Below are positions 8,813 to 17,952 of a stretch of DNA of 64,000 nucleotides, piece after piece. Made by a program: the position numbers and the translations under genes. The notes beneath the pieces were generated by a model. The model had not been told where the DNA came from and did no database searches. It saw nothing but the letters and a program-made list of their open reading frames with translations. Origin of the DNA: Isosphaera pallida ATCC 43644 (lineage in GTDB: Bacteria > Planctomycetota > Planctomycetia > Isosphaerales > Isosphaeraceae); contig NC_014962.1 of NCBI RefSeq assembly GCF_000186345.1, positions 2,632,450-2,696,449 on the forward strand, read 5' to 3'. The first letter of the stretch is position 1. Each line of letters begins with the position of its first letter.

Positions 8813-9676
8813 ATGTCCAGCCGCCGCAAGAAGAACCATCATGCGTCGTCATCGTTGCTGGAGGTTTACCTCAAGCAAATCAACGAAACTCCACTGCTAA
8901 GCGCCGCGGAGGAGCGTGAGTTGGGTCGCCGGGTCTCCGAAGGGGACTACTTCGCCCGCGATCATCTCGTGAAGGCGAACTTGCGGTTGGTAGTGAGCAT
9001 CGCGCGGGGTTACAACGGCAAGGGTCTAGGGTTGGACGACCTGATCGAGGAGAGGAACCTCGGTCTAATCCGGGCGGTTGAGACATTCGATTACAGTCAG
9101 AACATTCGGTTCAGCACGTATGCCAGCTATTGGATCAAGCAGTCGATCCGGCGGGCGGTGATGAACAACGGCAAGCCGATCCGGCTGCCGGCCTACATGG
9201 TGACGCTGCTGGCCAAGTGGCGTCAAGCGACCACCAAGCTGACCGCGCGGCTGGGCCGTCCGCCCACGCCCGAGGAGGTCGGCAAGGAGCTGCGGCTCTC
9301 CCCGCGCAAGATTCCCATCGTCAGTAAGGCAATGGAGGTTTCCAAACTCCAACCGTACAGCGAAGGGGACGAGGATACCGGAGTGCCTCTGGACGACGTG
9401 CTGATCGACGGCAACAACCGGTCCCCCGACGAACTCATGGCCCACGACGACGATCAAGCCCGCATGAAGATCCTGCTCGACGAATTGGACGAACGCGAGT
9501 CGGCAGTGATCCGTCTGCGGTTTGGTTTGGACGAGTCGGTTCCCGAGGCGATGACCCTGCGTCAGATCGGCGAACGGCTGGGCCTGACCCGGGAGCGGGT
9601 CCGCCAGTTGGAACAGGCCGCCCTCACCAAGCTGGCCATCGCGTTCAAGATCGACCTCAAGGACGCCTGGCTGTAA
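8813..9676 (+). CDS. RNA polymerase sigma-70 family factor (RpoD/group 2-like)
   Basis: A 287-residue sigma factor with regions 1.2 to 4.2 but no region 1.1, so it is a group 2-like factor and not the full-length housekeeping one. Region 1.2 reads LEVYLKQINETPLLSAAEE. Region 2 contains ARDHLVKANLRLVVSIARGY and the -10 recognition helix FSTYASYWIKQSIRRAV. Region 3 covers RPPTPEEVGKEL. Region 4.2 ends with a helix-turn-helix (TLRQIGERLGLTRERVRQLE). The ATG at 8813 begins MSSRRKKNHH; an in-frame upstream extension looks non-coding. A slight departure from consensus is DLIEERN where DLIQEGN is typical. The position after a long divergent region suggests its own promoter. It could serve as a general or stress sigma factor. 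Confidence 0.92.
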   Translation: MSSRRKKNHHASSSLLEVYLKQINETPLLSAAEERELGRRVSEGDYFARDHLVKANLRLVVSIARGYNGKGLGLDDLIEERNLGLIRAVETFDYSQNIRFSTYASYWIKQSIRRAVMNNGKPIRLPAYMVTLLAKWRQATTKLTARLGRPPTPEEVGKELRLSPRKIPIVSKAMEVSKLQPYSEGDEDTGVPLDDVLIDGNNRSPDELMAHDDDQARMKILLDELDERESAVIRLRFGLDESVPEAMTLRQIGERLGLTRERVRQLEQAALTKLAIAFKIDLKDAWL

Positions 9677-9951
9677 CGACCGACCCCTGCCCCGGTTCAT
9701 CATCTCCTCAAGTCAACCAACCAGGGCAGCGCCCCTCCCTCGCCAATCGACATGGTTGCTAGCCCCGATCCTAGCAGGAAAAAACAGCAGTGCGATTGCC
9801 GCAAGGCCACCACCTCTCAATAATCCCCCGGCAACGGCGAACAACTCCATAGGCATGGCCAACTCGCGGAGTCCGGCCGAGTGGCTTCGCCTCACCCGCC
9901 TGGTCGCCCCTCGCGTCGGGGCCTGTCTTGAATCACGGGAGACCGTCAACC

Positions 9952-10755
9952 ATGTGTTCCTTCATCAAGAAAACGGTGGTCGGATCGATCCTGGGCGTCG
10001 CCGCTCTGAGTCTGATCTTCGGAACTGCCACCCCTAGTTACCTTCGCGCCTTGCTGAGCAGTGCGCGTGACAACGTTAAGGCCAGCGTGCCGATCGAATT
10101 TGAGATCAACCGTCTGCGTCAGGAGATCCTCAACCTCGACGACATGATGCGGACCCAGATTTCGGTTGTGGTCGGTGAGGAGCAGGTCGTTGGCGAGCTC
10201 AAGGAGCAGCTGGCCGCGAACCGCGACCGGCTCGACCGCGAAGCGCAAGCGATCCAGGCGCTTCGCAAGACTTTCAGCGGCTCGGACGTCAAACTGACCT
10301 CGGGCACCCCTGCGTCGTTCAGCCCGGACGAGGTGGCCCGCGAATTGGAACGGCGGTTTAGCCAGTTCGAGCGTCTGGAACGAATCGTGGCTCAGCAGGA
10401 GCAAACCCTGGCCCGCCGTCAAGACCTGATTGCCCGCAGCTATGAGCAACTCCAGAACTTCAAAGTGAAGAAGCAGGAGTTGCTCTCGCGGATCGAAAGC
10501 GTCGAAGCTCAGCTCAAGGCCAACCGGGCCGCCGCCGAGCCAGTTGCCAACCCGGTCGATTCCTCGGCCCTGACCGCGATCGAAACCTCGATCCGCGACC
10601 TGGAAAAGCGGGTCGAACGCCAAGCTCGCGAGCAGGAAGTCATCAACCAGTATGTTGCCCCCGCCACCGTGGAACCCCGCCCGGCCTTCAACGACGTTCT
10701 GAAACGGCTCGACGACCGCTTCGGCAAGGTCGAATCCAGCTCGACCGACCTGTGA
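9952..10755 (+). CDS. Membrane-anchored coiled-coil protein, function unknown
   Basis: The 267-residue protein begins at an ATG (9952) with MCSFIKKTVVGS, followed by a hydrophobic segment (SILGVAALSLIFGTA, about residues 11-27) that looks like a signal anchor. Nearly all the rest is heptad-rich and predicted coiled coil: FEINRLRQEILNLDDMMRTQ, then a long Glu/Gln/Arg-rich helix to about residue 190, and a second helix near the C-terminus (IRDLEKRVERQAREQEV). An in-frame TTG at 9928 exists but would put a polar stretch ahead of the membrane segment. Proteins with this plan occur widely in planctomycetes without a known role. An envelope structural or scaffold role is only a guess. Confidence 0.8.
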   Translation: MCSFIKKTVVGSILGVAALSLIFGTATPSYLRALLSSARDNVKASVPIEFEINRLRQEILNLDDMMRTQISVVVGEEQVVGELKEQLAANRDRLDREAQAIQALRKTFSGSDVKLTSGTPASFSPDEVARELERRFSQFERLERIVAQQEQTLARRQDLIARSYEQLQNFKVKKQELLSRIESVEAQLKANRAAAEPVANPVDSSALTAIETSIRDLEKRVERQAREQEVINQYVAPATVEPRPAFNDVLKRLDDRFGKVESSSTDL

Positions 10756-11378
10756 CGCGACCTACCCCGGCTTCGAGTAGCGTGTGAGCGTGACGCAATC
10801 CGATGTTTGGACCGGACCCGAGGCGTGGCGGATCGGATCATCCCGGAACGAGGCTGGGCCGGTGACGCAACAACCGTCGCTGGTCCAGCCTTCTGCTCCC
10901 GCCGGCCCGTCACGCCTTTACGAAAGCTCAGACCTCGCATCCCGCGATTGGAACCTTCACTTTCGTTCGTTTGGCAAGGCGGGTCGATCACGCCTCCAGG
11001 TGGTCGGTCCGCATTGTTCCGCGCGCCGCGCTGGAGACTCGAAGTCACGGCCGCAACGCGACTAACCCGCAGAACCGCGCCGGTTCCGATCAGCGGAACG
11101 CAACCGCAGCGAGAACCAACCAAACATCAACGATGCGCGATCCCGATAAGTCTCAGCCGAGCCGACCTGCCCCCACCGATCTCCCCGGCTCCATCCAGGC
11201 GCGGCTGCCTGACCTCGCGTCGGCCCCAAAACCCAATCGGGGGTGGGGACGGGTCGTTCGATTCGTTGGGGTCACGGTGGCGCGGCCGCCAACCTGGCTT
11301 GATCGCGTTGTGGCCTTTCCCGTCCCGAACGAAACGAACAGTTCCCAAGTGAACTCGCCACTTAAGGATGGTCCTCAG
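10756..11378. other. Gap before the FHA protein gene
   Basis: About 620 bases with no supported gene. The frame of the downstream FHA protein remains open through most of it, with an ATG at 11133, but the residues encoded there have no domain character, and a good ribosome site exists only at 11379. If the earlier ATG were used the protein would gain 82 residues. No RNA gene was recognised. Confidence 0.4.
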
Positions 11379-13172
11379 ATGTTGGGACGCTGGCGACTCG
11401 CACTGCGACAGGCGGAGGAGGCGGCCCGCGCGGGTCGCCTTGAGGAAGCCATCGGGTACACTTTGCCCGAGGATGTGGCCGATCACCGCCGCCTGATCCA
11501 ACTCCGCGCCCGTCTGGTGGCTGACCTGGTTGGTCGCGCCCGGCGGCGTCTGGAGGCCGAGGATTTCGACGGCGCGATGGACGACTTGGCATTGGCCGAG
11601 AAAAGCGGAGCCCCCCCCGACGATCTGGCCCCGACCCGCTTGGCCATCGCCCGCCTGTTGGTACCCGGCTTGCGTCGAACCCTGGCCTCGGGCGACCCGG
11701 TCGCGGTGGCCGAACGTCTGGCCCATCTGGAACGCCGTCGGATCACCAGCTTAGAACTTGCCCGCCTCAAAGAGATCGCCTCGGTTTGGCATCGCGCATT
11801 GGCGGCAGCTCGTCGCGCAGAGTTCGCCGAAGCCCGCGACTTGCTTGACCGCGCCTTACGCCTGGTCCGCCTGGACCGCCCGATCTTCGTCTCTTCGCCG
11901 CTCGGCCAGTCGGGATCGGGATCGCCCCCTTCGCCACCCACCCCTACCACTTCCGCCACCCCCGCGGTCTGTTCGCTCGCCACGTCCGAGGATCTGAGTT
12001 TGGAGGCCCCCTCCGTCCATGCCTCGGGCGAGGACCCGATGGAGCAGGTGTTGCTGGCCACCCGCCGCGAGTGGGACCGCCGTTGCGAGACCCTGGCGAC
12101 CCAGATCGAGACCCTGCGGGCCGCCCTGGCGGCTGAGCGTTGGATGGAAGCCGTGGTGACCGCCGAGGCAATCCTCGAACTGGCTCCGGACCACCCCACC
12201 GCTCGACAACACCGCGACCTAGCAGCGCGCATGGTGGGAGGAGCGGCAGAGGCGAGGGCGTCCTCGTCCGGCTCGCGTCCCCGCGGCTTCGAGGCGATCG
12301 GCAAGGCTCAGGTGGTTGAGGCCACCCGCGCCCGCTTGGGCCGAACCGACGTGTCTCCCCGGAGCGGACCCCACAGTTCGGACCCTACGCCCGGCTCGGG
12401 CGACACCTTCGAGATCCTCTGGCTGGACGAGACCCCCCGCCTTGTCCGCCCACGCGGACAACGTAGAGGTTATCCACACGATTGGGCGATTCCCGGCGGC
12501 GAGAGCGGTCTGCGCCCTACGATCGACCGTCACGGGCCTCATGGACGGTTGTTGCTCTGGGCCGATGGGGTCGGCGGCCATCTCGTCTGCTTGGACGATC
12601 ATGTGGTGCTGGGCCGCGCCACACCGGACGGCTTGGCCGATGTGCCTCTCATTCCCCCGACCGCAACGGAGCCAGGCGTCCACGACGATTTGGCCGAGCA
12701 GCACGCGGTCCTGACCCGCGACGACGACACCCACTGGATCAAAGCGCTTCATCCCGTTCGGCTCAACGGTCGGCTAATCGAGTCCAGTCCGCTGAAGGAT
12801 CGAGACCGCATCGTTCTAGGTCGGGGCGTGGAGTTGGAATACCGCAAACCCGACCCCCTCAGCGTTACAGCTCGGCTGCGCGTCGAGGGTCAGACCCGCC
12901 TGCCCCGATCGCTGCGGGGCGCGATCCTGATGGGCAATCACTGTCTCGTAGGAGGCGTTGGACAGGTCCACATCGAATCCGTCCCCCCCAGCCAACCCTG
13001 GACCCTGTACCGCCATGACGGGGTGTTGTGGTGCCGTTCGGACGAGGCGTTCCGAGTAGACGGCGGTCCGCCCACCCATCGCGCTCCCCTGACCACCTCC
13101 TCTACTGTGGTCGGCGATCTGTTTTCGCTCAAACTCGAGCCGCTCAAACCCCGCGCCGCCTTGACCTCATAA
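11379..13172 (+). CDS. FHA domain protein with helical N-terminal repeats
   Basis: The 597-residue protein has three parts. Residues 1-165 are Arg/Ala/Leu-rich helices resembling degenerate TPR-type repeats (RLALRQAEEAARAGRLEEA and similar). Residues 215-290 are another helical pair. A C-terminal forkhead-associated-like beta domain covers about 400-490, with LGR at 411-413 and the loop NGRLIESSPLKDRDRIVLG. The usual Ser-x-x-His motif is replaced by LAEQHAV, so phosphothreonine binding is uncertain. The start at 11379 has AAGGA 10 bases upstream. A Ser/Thr kinase gene follows about 200 bases downstream on the same strand, and FHA proteins commonly read kinase phosphorylation, so the two may work together. 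Confidence 0.75.
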   Translation: MLGRWRLALRQAEEAARAGRLEEAIGYTLPEDVADHRRLIQLRARLVADLVGRARRRLEAEDFDGAMDDLALAEKSGAPPDDLAPTRLAIARLLVPGLRRTLASGDPVAVAERLAHLERRRITSLELARLKEIASVWHRALAAARRAEFAEARDLLDRALRLVRLDRPIFVSSPLGQSGSGSPPSPPTPTTSATPAVCSLATSEDLSLEAPSVHASGEDPMEQVLLATRREWDRRCETLATQIETLRAALAAERWMEAVVTAEAILELAPDHPTARQHRDLAARMVGGAAEARASSSGSRPRGFEAIGKAQVVEATRARLGRTDVSPRSGPHSSDPTPGSGDTFEILWLDETPRLVRPRGQRRGYPHDWAIPGGESGLRPTIDRHGPHGRLLLWADGVGGHLVCLDDHVVLGRATPDGLADVPLIPPTATEPGVHDDLAEQHAVLTRDDDTHWIKALHPVRLNGRLIESSPLKDRDRIVLGRGVELEYRKPDPLSVTARLRVEGQTRLPRSLRGAILMGNHCLVGGVGQVHIESVPPSQPWTLYRHDGVLWCRSDEAFRVDGGPPTHRAPLTTSSTVVGDLFSLKLEPLKPRAALTS

Positions 13173-13377
13173 CCTCATCCTGGTTTGGCGTGGATTGACG
13201 GTTCAATCACAGCGCGTCATCATGCGGGTTTGTTGGTCCGTCCGATTCCTCGATCGGACCGATCCCGACCACCTGGATGGACTAGACTCACCTCAGAAAC
13301 ACGAACCCTCAAGATTAGGCGCGGACTTCTTCCTTCCACACCCGGCCCGGTAGTCCGACGGTGGAGCGGCCTTGACC

Positions 13378-15618
13378 ATGAACCCCAACCGTTCCAAGTC
13401 TCCCGGCTCGACACCCACCTACCCGGTGCCCGATCCGTTGGTCGTTGCCGACCACCGGACGCCGACGGTCGTTTGGAATCCGCCCTCGTCTCCCAACACG
13501 CCGGTCGGATCGAGCCGAGCCACTGCCTCTCATCCCTTTGTCCAGGATTTCGGCCTTACGATCTCCGACCGGCCCACCTCGGCCTCCGACGAGGAGGAGA
13601 GCGACCCGCCGTCCCCCCACCTGATCCCCAACCCAGCCCACGCTCATCCCGACTACCGATTCCGACCAGGCGATCGTCCCCTGGAGGATATCATCGTCCT
13701 CAAACCGATCGGTCGGGGTGGCTTCGGCGAAGTTTACCACGCTGTGTCCGAAGCCGGTCGGGAACTGGCTTTGAAATACGTTTCGCGCAATTTCGAGATC
13801 GAACGTCGCGGCGTGACCCGCTGCATGAACCTCAAGTGCCCGCATCTGGTCACAATCTTCGACGTCAAGCGCAATGCCGCCGGCCAATGGTTCGTGCTGA
13901 TGGAGTACGTGGCCGGTCCCAGCCTGGAATCGCAGCTCAATCAGCACCCCAACGGCCTGCCCCGCCAGGAGATTCTCCGTTGGATGGACGGCCTGGCGAC
14001 CGGTGTCGATTTTCTCCACCGCGCCGGGATCGTACATCGCGATCTCAAACCCGCCAACCTGTTTTGGGACGAGGGCACCGTCAAGATCGGCGACTATGGG
14101 CTGGCCAAGCAGATCCACAACACACAAACCGGAGGCCGGCGCGGGCATCGCCACTCTGAAGTGATCGGCACCTGTCACTACATGGCCCCCGAAATCGGCA
14201 AAGGGGATTACTCCCATCGGGTGGACATCTATGCGATGGGCGTGATCCTCTACGAGATGCTCACGGGGCGCGTTCCCTTCCACGGCGAAACTCAGCACGA
14301 GGTCATCCAACGCCACCTTTGCGACCTGCCCGATTTGGAACCGATTCCCGAGGAATACCGCGACGCGGTCGCCAGGGCGCTGCACAAAATCCCCAAACGC
14401 CGTCCCGAAACGGCGCGACAACTGGTCGAGGCAATCCGCATCAGCGCAACGCCATCAATTGCGCCAGCGTCCCCCCCAGAGATCGTCTTCGTGATTGAGG
14501 ACGGACGACTGATCGCTCGTCCGTCGGAACGTCCCGCTCCCGACATCGACCTCGTGATCAACGACCAGGGCCAGGTGGTTTCACCCGAGTCGTCGCTCCT
14601 GCATCAGGAACTCCCCTTGGAGGAAGTGAGCAACGTGGCGACCCCGCCATTGCGATTGCGCCAAAACCAACCCGACGCGGTCTCCGCTCCCGCCGCGTCG
14701 TCGCCGCCAGCGCCTCCTCCTGCCCGACCGTCTCAGGCGTCGCCGCGTTATGGACGATTCCAACGGACGTTGCCCTCGATGTGGCTGCCACGGTGGTGGT
14801 CCTGGGCGCGGACGCATGGCCTAGGTTTGGTGTGGCGGATTGTCCGCAGCCGATCGCGGTTTAGGGCGAATTCGAGCCGCTCCCACATCGCAGATCGCTC
14901 GGCCCCGGTCAAGTCGGGCCAAGAGAACGATTCGGGCGTCCCGTCAGTGTGGGGGTGGATCGGCTGGTTCGGTTCGCGTCGCGGCGTTTCGCTGGGATCG
15001 GGGGGACGGTTCGGGTTGGTGACGGCGGGTTGGTACGACCTCATGCCGGCGTTGATCCTGGCACCGCTTCTTTGCGGCGCTCTGGTGCCGCCGGGCTTGG
15101 TGGTGACCGGCACCTCGTTGGGCGAAGCGCCCCAACGGGTCGCCTTCCTAGCATTGGCACCGCTGACGGCGGCTTGGATTTGGCTCATCCACGCAGGGTT
15201 CGGCAATAGACAGGCTCACCATCCCCTGCGATCGCTACGTCGTCTGGTGGACCTGACGGTGGCGGGGGCGGCCTGCGGAATGCTCATGGCCGTTTTCGCC
15301 CGGTTCACGCACCTGGACCTACCCGACCTGTGGCACTTCCCCGCGCTACTGGCCGACGTGGGGCCCTGGCGGGTTGAGGGAACCGATCGTCCGAGCGTTT
15401 GGGGATTCCTCGCCTATCACGCCGCGCTGTTTCCCGCGCTGGGGCTATGGAACCCGACCGGCTCGGGACGATCTAAACGGTTGCGTTGGGGTCCAATCGT
15501 GGGAGCCGCCCTGGTTGGTCTGGCTCTGGGCCATCTGCTGCCCTACCCCGAACCTTGGGGCCTGCTTCCAGCCGTTGGGGTCGCGGTGGTCGCCCAGGTG
15601 GTTCGTCCCCGAGTTTGA
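13378..15618 (+). CDS. Membrane-bound serine/threonine protein kinase
   Basis: A 746-residue Hanks-type kinase. After a Pro/Ser-rich N-terminus, the catalytic domain (about 104-370) has the Gly loop GRGGFG (112-117), the ATP Lys133 in ALKY, HRDLKPANL with Asp222, DYG (239-241) in place of DFG, and the APE motif in CHYMAPEIG. All catalytic residues are present, so it should be active. A Pro-rich linker follows. The C-terminal 200 residues contain several hydrophobic helices (LMPALILAPLLCGALVPP, FLALAPLTAAWIWLIHAG, GAACGMLMAVFARF and a last pair near the end), so the kinase domain is N-terminal to a multi-pass membrane part. The ATG at 13378 is used; a TTG two codons earlier is also in frame. 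The upstream FHA gene and downstream ECF sigma gene suggest a signalling neighbourhood. Confidence 0.92.
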   Translation: MNPNRSKSPGSTPTYPVPDPLVVADHRTPTVVWNPPSSPNTPVGSSRATASHPFVQDFGLTISDRPTSASDEEESDPPSPHLIPNPAHAHPDYRFRPGDRPLEDIIVLKPIGRGGFGEVYHAVSEAGRELALKYVSRNFEIERRGVTRCMNLKCPHLVTIFDVKRNAAGQWFVLMEYVAGPSLESQLNQHPNGLPRQEILRWMDGLATGVDFLHRAGIVHRDLKPANLFWDEGTVKIGDYGLAKQIHNTQTGGRRGHRHSEVIGTCHYMAPEIGKGDYSHRVDIYAMGVILYEMLTGRVPFHGETQHEVIQRHLCDLPDLEPIPEEYRDAVARALHKIPKRRPETARQLVEAIRISATPSIAPASPPEIVFVIEDGRLIARPSERPAPDIDLVINDQGQVVSPESSLLHQELPLEEVSNVATPPLRLRQNQPDAVSAPAASSPPAPPPARPSQASPRYGRFQRTLPSMWLPRWWSWARTHGLGLVWRIVRSRSRFRANSSRSHIADRSAPVKSGQENDSGVPSVWGWIGWFGSRRGVSLGSGGRFGLVTAGWYDLMPALILAPLLCGALVPPGLVVTGTSLGEAPQRVAFLALAPLTAAWIWLIHAGFGNRQAHHPLRSLRRLVDLTVAGAACGMLMAVFARFTHLDLPDLWHFPALLADVGPWRVEGTDRPSVWGFLAYHAALFPALGLWNPTGSGRSKRLRWGPIVGAALVGLALGHLLPYPEPWGLLPAVGVAVVAQVVRPRV

Positions 15619-15750
15619 TTGGACCGCGGTTCACACACATAACACATCATTTGATCGAGTGACCTCTCATCCAAGATTTCCAACAGGACGACGCCTTTTC
15701 GAGGTCTCCCCCACCCGCGTTCACATCTGTGTTGGATTGGAGATGCTGCA

Positions 15751-16458
15751 ATGAGTGTCTGTCTTCACCCCTTGATTGGACTGCTGAGTTGGGCGGTGAT
15801 TGGCCCCCAAGGGTGGATGGAGACGCACGCATGGTCTCAACATCCATCCCCGCCGGGCGGGACCGAGGCGTCGGTCGTCCCACGACCAACCGACGCTCTG
15901 CCCGCTTGGTGGTTCCGCAACCAAGGCCAGGAGGCGTCCTGCGTCCTGCCCCAACCCAACGACGACGATGGCGGATTCACCGTGCTGGGCCGCCCCGCGG
16001 TGGATCGGGTCGAAGCGCGTCGTCACGCCGAGACGGCCGCCCGTGACGTGCTCACCCGTTGGCTTATCGCCAAGGGCCGCCCGCATCTGGCCGCTTGGGA
16101 CTTTCCCGAAACAATGTGGCGGGCCATCCTCATGGACGAAGTGTGTCAGGTGATTCCCAACGACCCGGCAAGCCTGGTTTACGAAGAGGCCCCCTCGCTG
16201 GTGCAAGCCGGCTTCCGTCTGGACCTTTCCTCGGGTATGCTAGCTCGTCTGGAGCAAGCTCACGCTGAGTGGCGAATGCAACGGCGTTGGATTCACACGG
16301 CGGGCGTGGCGGGATTCCTGGTGGTGGGCTTCCTCCTCCACCGACTTGCCAATCGATTCGACGACCTCACCCGCGGCTACTTCAGTTGGCCAATCCGCGC
16401 GGTTTGGCTCATCGGCACCCTTGTCTGCGGCGCGGTGATCGCCTATGGGCTTTCCTGA
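15751..16458 (+). CDS. Small membrane protein of unknown function
   Basis: A 235-residue protein with no recognised family. It begins MSVCLHPLIGLLSWAVIG, a possible signal or anchor segment. The central part is soluble and acidic. Two hydrophobic helices lie near the C-terminus (HTAGVAGFLVVGFLLHRL and PIRAVWLIGTLVCGAVIAYGL). The ATG at 15751 has GGAG about 8 bases upstream. It lies between a membrane kinase gene and an ECF sigma gene, 68 bases before the latter's start, so co-transcription with the sigma gene is likely. A role as a membrane partner of the sigma/anti-sigma pair is possible but unproven. Confidence 0.75.
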   Translation: MSVCLHPLIGLLSWAVIGPQGWMETHAWSQHPSPPGGTEASVVPRPTDALPAWWFRNQGQEASCVLPQPNDDDGGFTVLGRPAVDRVEARRHAETAARDVLTRWLIAKGRPHLAAWDFPETMWRAILMDEVCQVIPNDPASLVYEEAPSLVQAGFRLDLSSGMLARLEQAHAEWRMQRRWIHTAGVAGFLVVGFLLHRLANRFDDLTRGYFSWPIRAVWLIGTLVCGAVIAYGLS

Positions 16459-16526
16459 GCCGGCGACCTCCTCACCGAACCACGTCCAATCCGGGCCAGC
16501 GACGCAGATCCCAAGGCGATCCGATC

Positions 16527-17168
16527 ATGGCTGACCAAACCGACCTATTGCTGGTGGAACAACTTCGCGCCGGGAACGAACTGGCCTTCGAGCAGTTGGT
16601 CGATCGCTACCAAGGGCGTCTCTTGGCCTTCGCTCGTCGCAAGCTGCACAACGCCAACGCCGCCGACGACGTGGTGCAAAACACCTTTGTAGGGTTTCTC
16701 GTCAGCCTGCCCAACTACGACGAAACCCGCACGGCTCTGGAAAGCTACATTTTCTCGATCGCCGCCCACAAGATCCAAGACTACATCCGAGCCGAAGGCC
16801 GTCGCCCGGTCAAACAGTTCGGCTCTACTGACGACGGCCGCCCCATTGACGAAGTGCCCGGCGACTTCCGACCCGCCTCCAGCGTGATGCGCAGCGATGA
16901 ACGCCGCGACCGTGAGGAACGATTTCTGGCCGAGACCCTCGGCAAACTCATCCGCGACTGGGTAGCCAAACGCGAATTCACCCGGCTCAAATGCGTGGAG
17001 CTGATGCTCGTCAACGGCCGCCCCAACAAGGAGGTCGCCGCCCTTCTCGGGCTCACCGAGCAGGCGGTCGCCAGCTTCAAACACCAAGTCAAAACCAAAC
17101 TGACCGAAGAAGCCCGCAAAGCCGGCGTCGCCGCCGACCATCTGCTTGGCGAGGCCGAACCAACGTGA
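16527..17168 (+). CDS. ECF-type RNA polymerase sigma factor
   Basis: A 213-residue sigma factor holding only regions 2 and 4. Region 2 reads FEQLVDRYQGRLLAFARRKL, then NAADDVVQNTFVGFL and a region 2.4-like segment ending AAHKIQDYIRAE. Region 4 is near the end (CVELMLVNGRPNKEVAALLG, then the recognition helix EQAVASFKHQVKTKL). The ATG at 16527 gives the standard ECF start MADQTDLLLVEQLRAG. The next gene encodes a small protein with a His/Cys motif typical of partners of planctomycete ECF factors. Together they look like a sigma/anti-sigma pair, though direct inhibition is inferred. Confidence 0.9.
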   Translation: MADQTDLLLVEQLRAGNELAFEQLVDRYQGRLLAFARRKLHNANAADDVVQNTFVGFLVSLPNYDETRTALESYIFSIAAHKIQDYIRAEGRRPVKQFGSTDDGRPIDEVPGDFRPASSVMRSDERRDREERFLAETLGKLIRDWVAKREFTRLKCVELMLVNGRPNKEVAALLGLTEQAVASFKHQVKTKLTEEARKAGVAADHLLGEAEPT

Positions 17169-17310
17169 CGCAGCACGCCTCGCTTCACGCTCGTAACGAG
17201 GGCACCAGAGGCAGTGATGACACTGGGGCACCTTGACCAAACGGATGCGTTGATTGGCCTATTCGATCTTAACTCGTTTCGGTTTCGGTTCAGGATGGAG
17301 CGCCCGCCTC

Positions 17311-17760
17311 ATGGCCACCGACCCTCCCCGTGCGATTGACGAGGCGATGCTGCGCGACTTCCTGGCAGATCGGTTGCCCCAGGCGGAGATGGCCCGAGTG
17401 GAACGGGCGCTTCGGGAATCGGCTCAACTCAACGCCCTGTGTCAAAAGATTCGACTGGAACGTGAAGGGATCGACCCGCTGGCCCACAGCCTGGGGGCGA
17501 TCTGGATTCGCCACCGCCTCACCTGCCCCACCCGCAGTCAGTGGAGCTCCTACCTGCTGGGTCTGCTGGAAGACGACCTGGCCGACTACATGACGTTTCA
17601 TCTCAATGTCGTCGGCTGCGAGGTATGTCGCGCCAACTACGACGATCTGCGCGATCTGGCCGCTCGGGCCGCCGGCAGCGATCAACCCTTTCGAGCGCTG
17701 CGCGACCGGATTCTTCGCACCGGTCGCAATCTTCTGCCTTCCGAATCCGATGGGGAGTAA
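17311..17760 (+). CDS. Putative anti-sigma or sigma-associated protein with HxxxxxCxxC motif
   Basis: A 149-residue soluble protein with a central motif FHLNVVGCEVCRANYDDL, in which His and two Cys (spacing H-x5-C-x2-C) could bind zinc as in ZAS-type anti-sigma factors. No transmembrane segment is seen, so it would act in the cytoplasm. The start ATG at 17311 has GGAG 11 bases upstream; an upstream in-frame start at 17254 has none. It lies 142 bases after the ECF sigma gene in the same direction. Such pairs are common in planctomycetes. Regulation of the neighbouring sigma factor is inferred from position and motif. Confidence 0.78.
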   Translation: MATDPPRAIDEAMLRDFLADRLPQAEMARVERALRESAQLNALCQKIRLEREGIDPLAHSLGAIWIRHRLTCPTRSQWSSYLLGLLEDDLADYMTFHLNVVGCEVCRANYDDLRDLAARAAGSDQPFRALRDRILRTGRNLLPSESDGE

Positions 17761-17920
17761 GTTTGTGAACGTGAGGAACTGACCTTCCCCCGCGTCCCGT
17801 TTCGCCTCCGTTGGCCACCGCATAGCGTTCGACTCTTCCACGTCCGGACGGTCCGCATTGCATGGCCGGTTCGATTTCGCTTTGGTTTGTGGTTCCGGTT
17901 CGCCAGCCTCGTTCCTCCAC

Positions 17921-17939
17921 CCGATCCGATCCGATCCGA
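17921..17939 (+). repeat. Short CCGAT pentamer repeat
   Basis: Three tandem CCGAT units followed by a partial fourth lie 14 bases before the aroB start. A similar GATCC-rich repeat occurs upstream of smpB at 30479-30508, so these may be slippage products typical of this genome. Confidence 0.6.
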
Positions 17940-17952
17940 GACCGCCCTTCGT

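Noticed and set aside
11133-11378. N-terminal extension of the FHA protein from the ATG at 11133
   Set aside because: No ribosome site, and the extra residues lack domain character. AAGGA supports the start at 11379.
13315-14421. A 368-codon minus-strand frame across the kinase domain
   Set aside because: It is antisense to a region with full kinase motifs and has no family match. A high-GC shadow.
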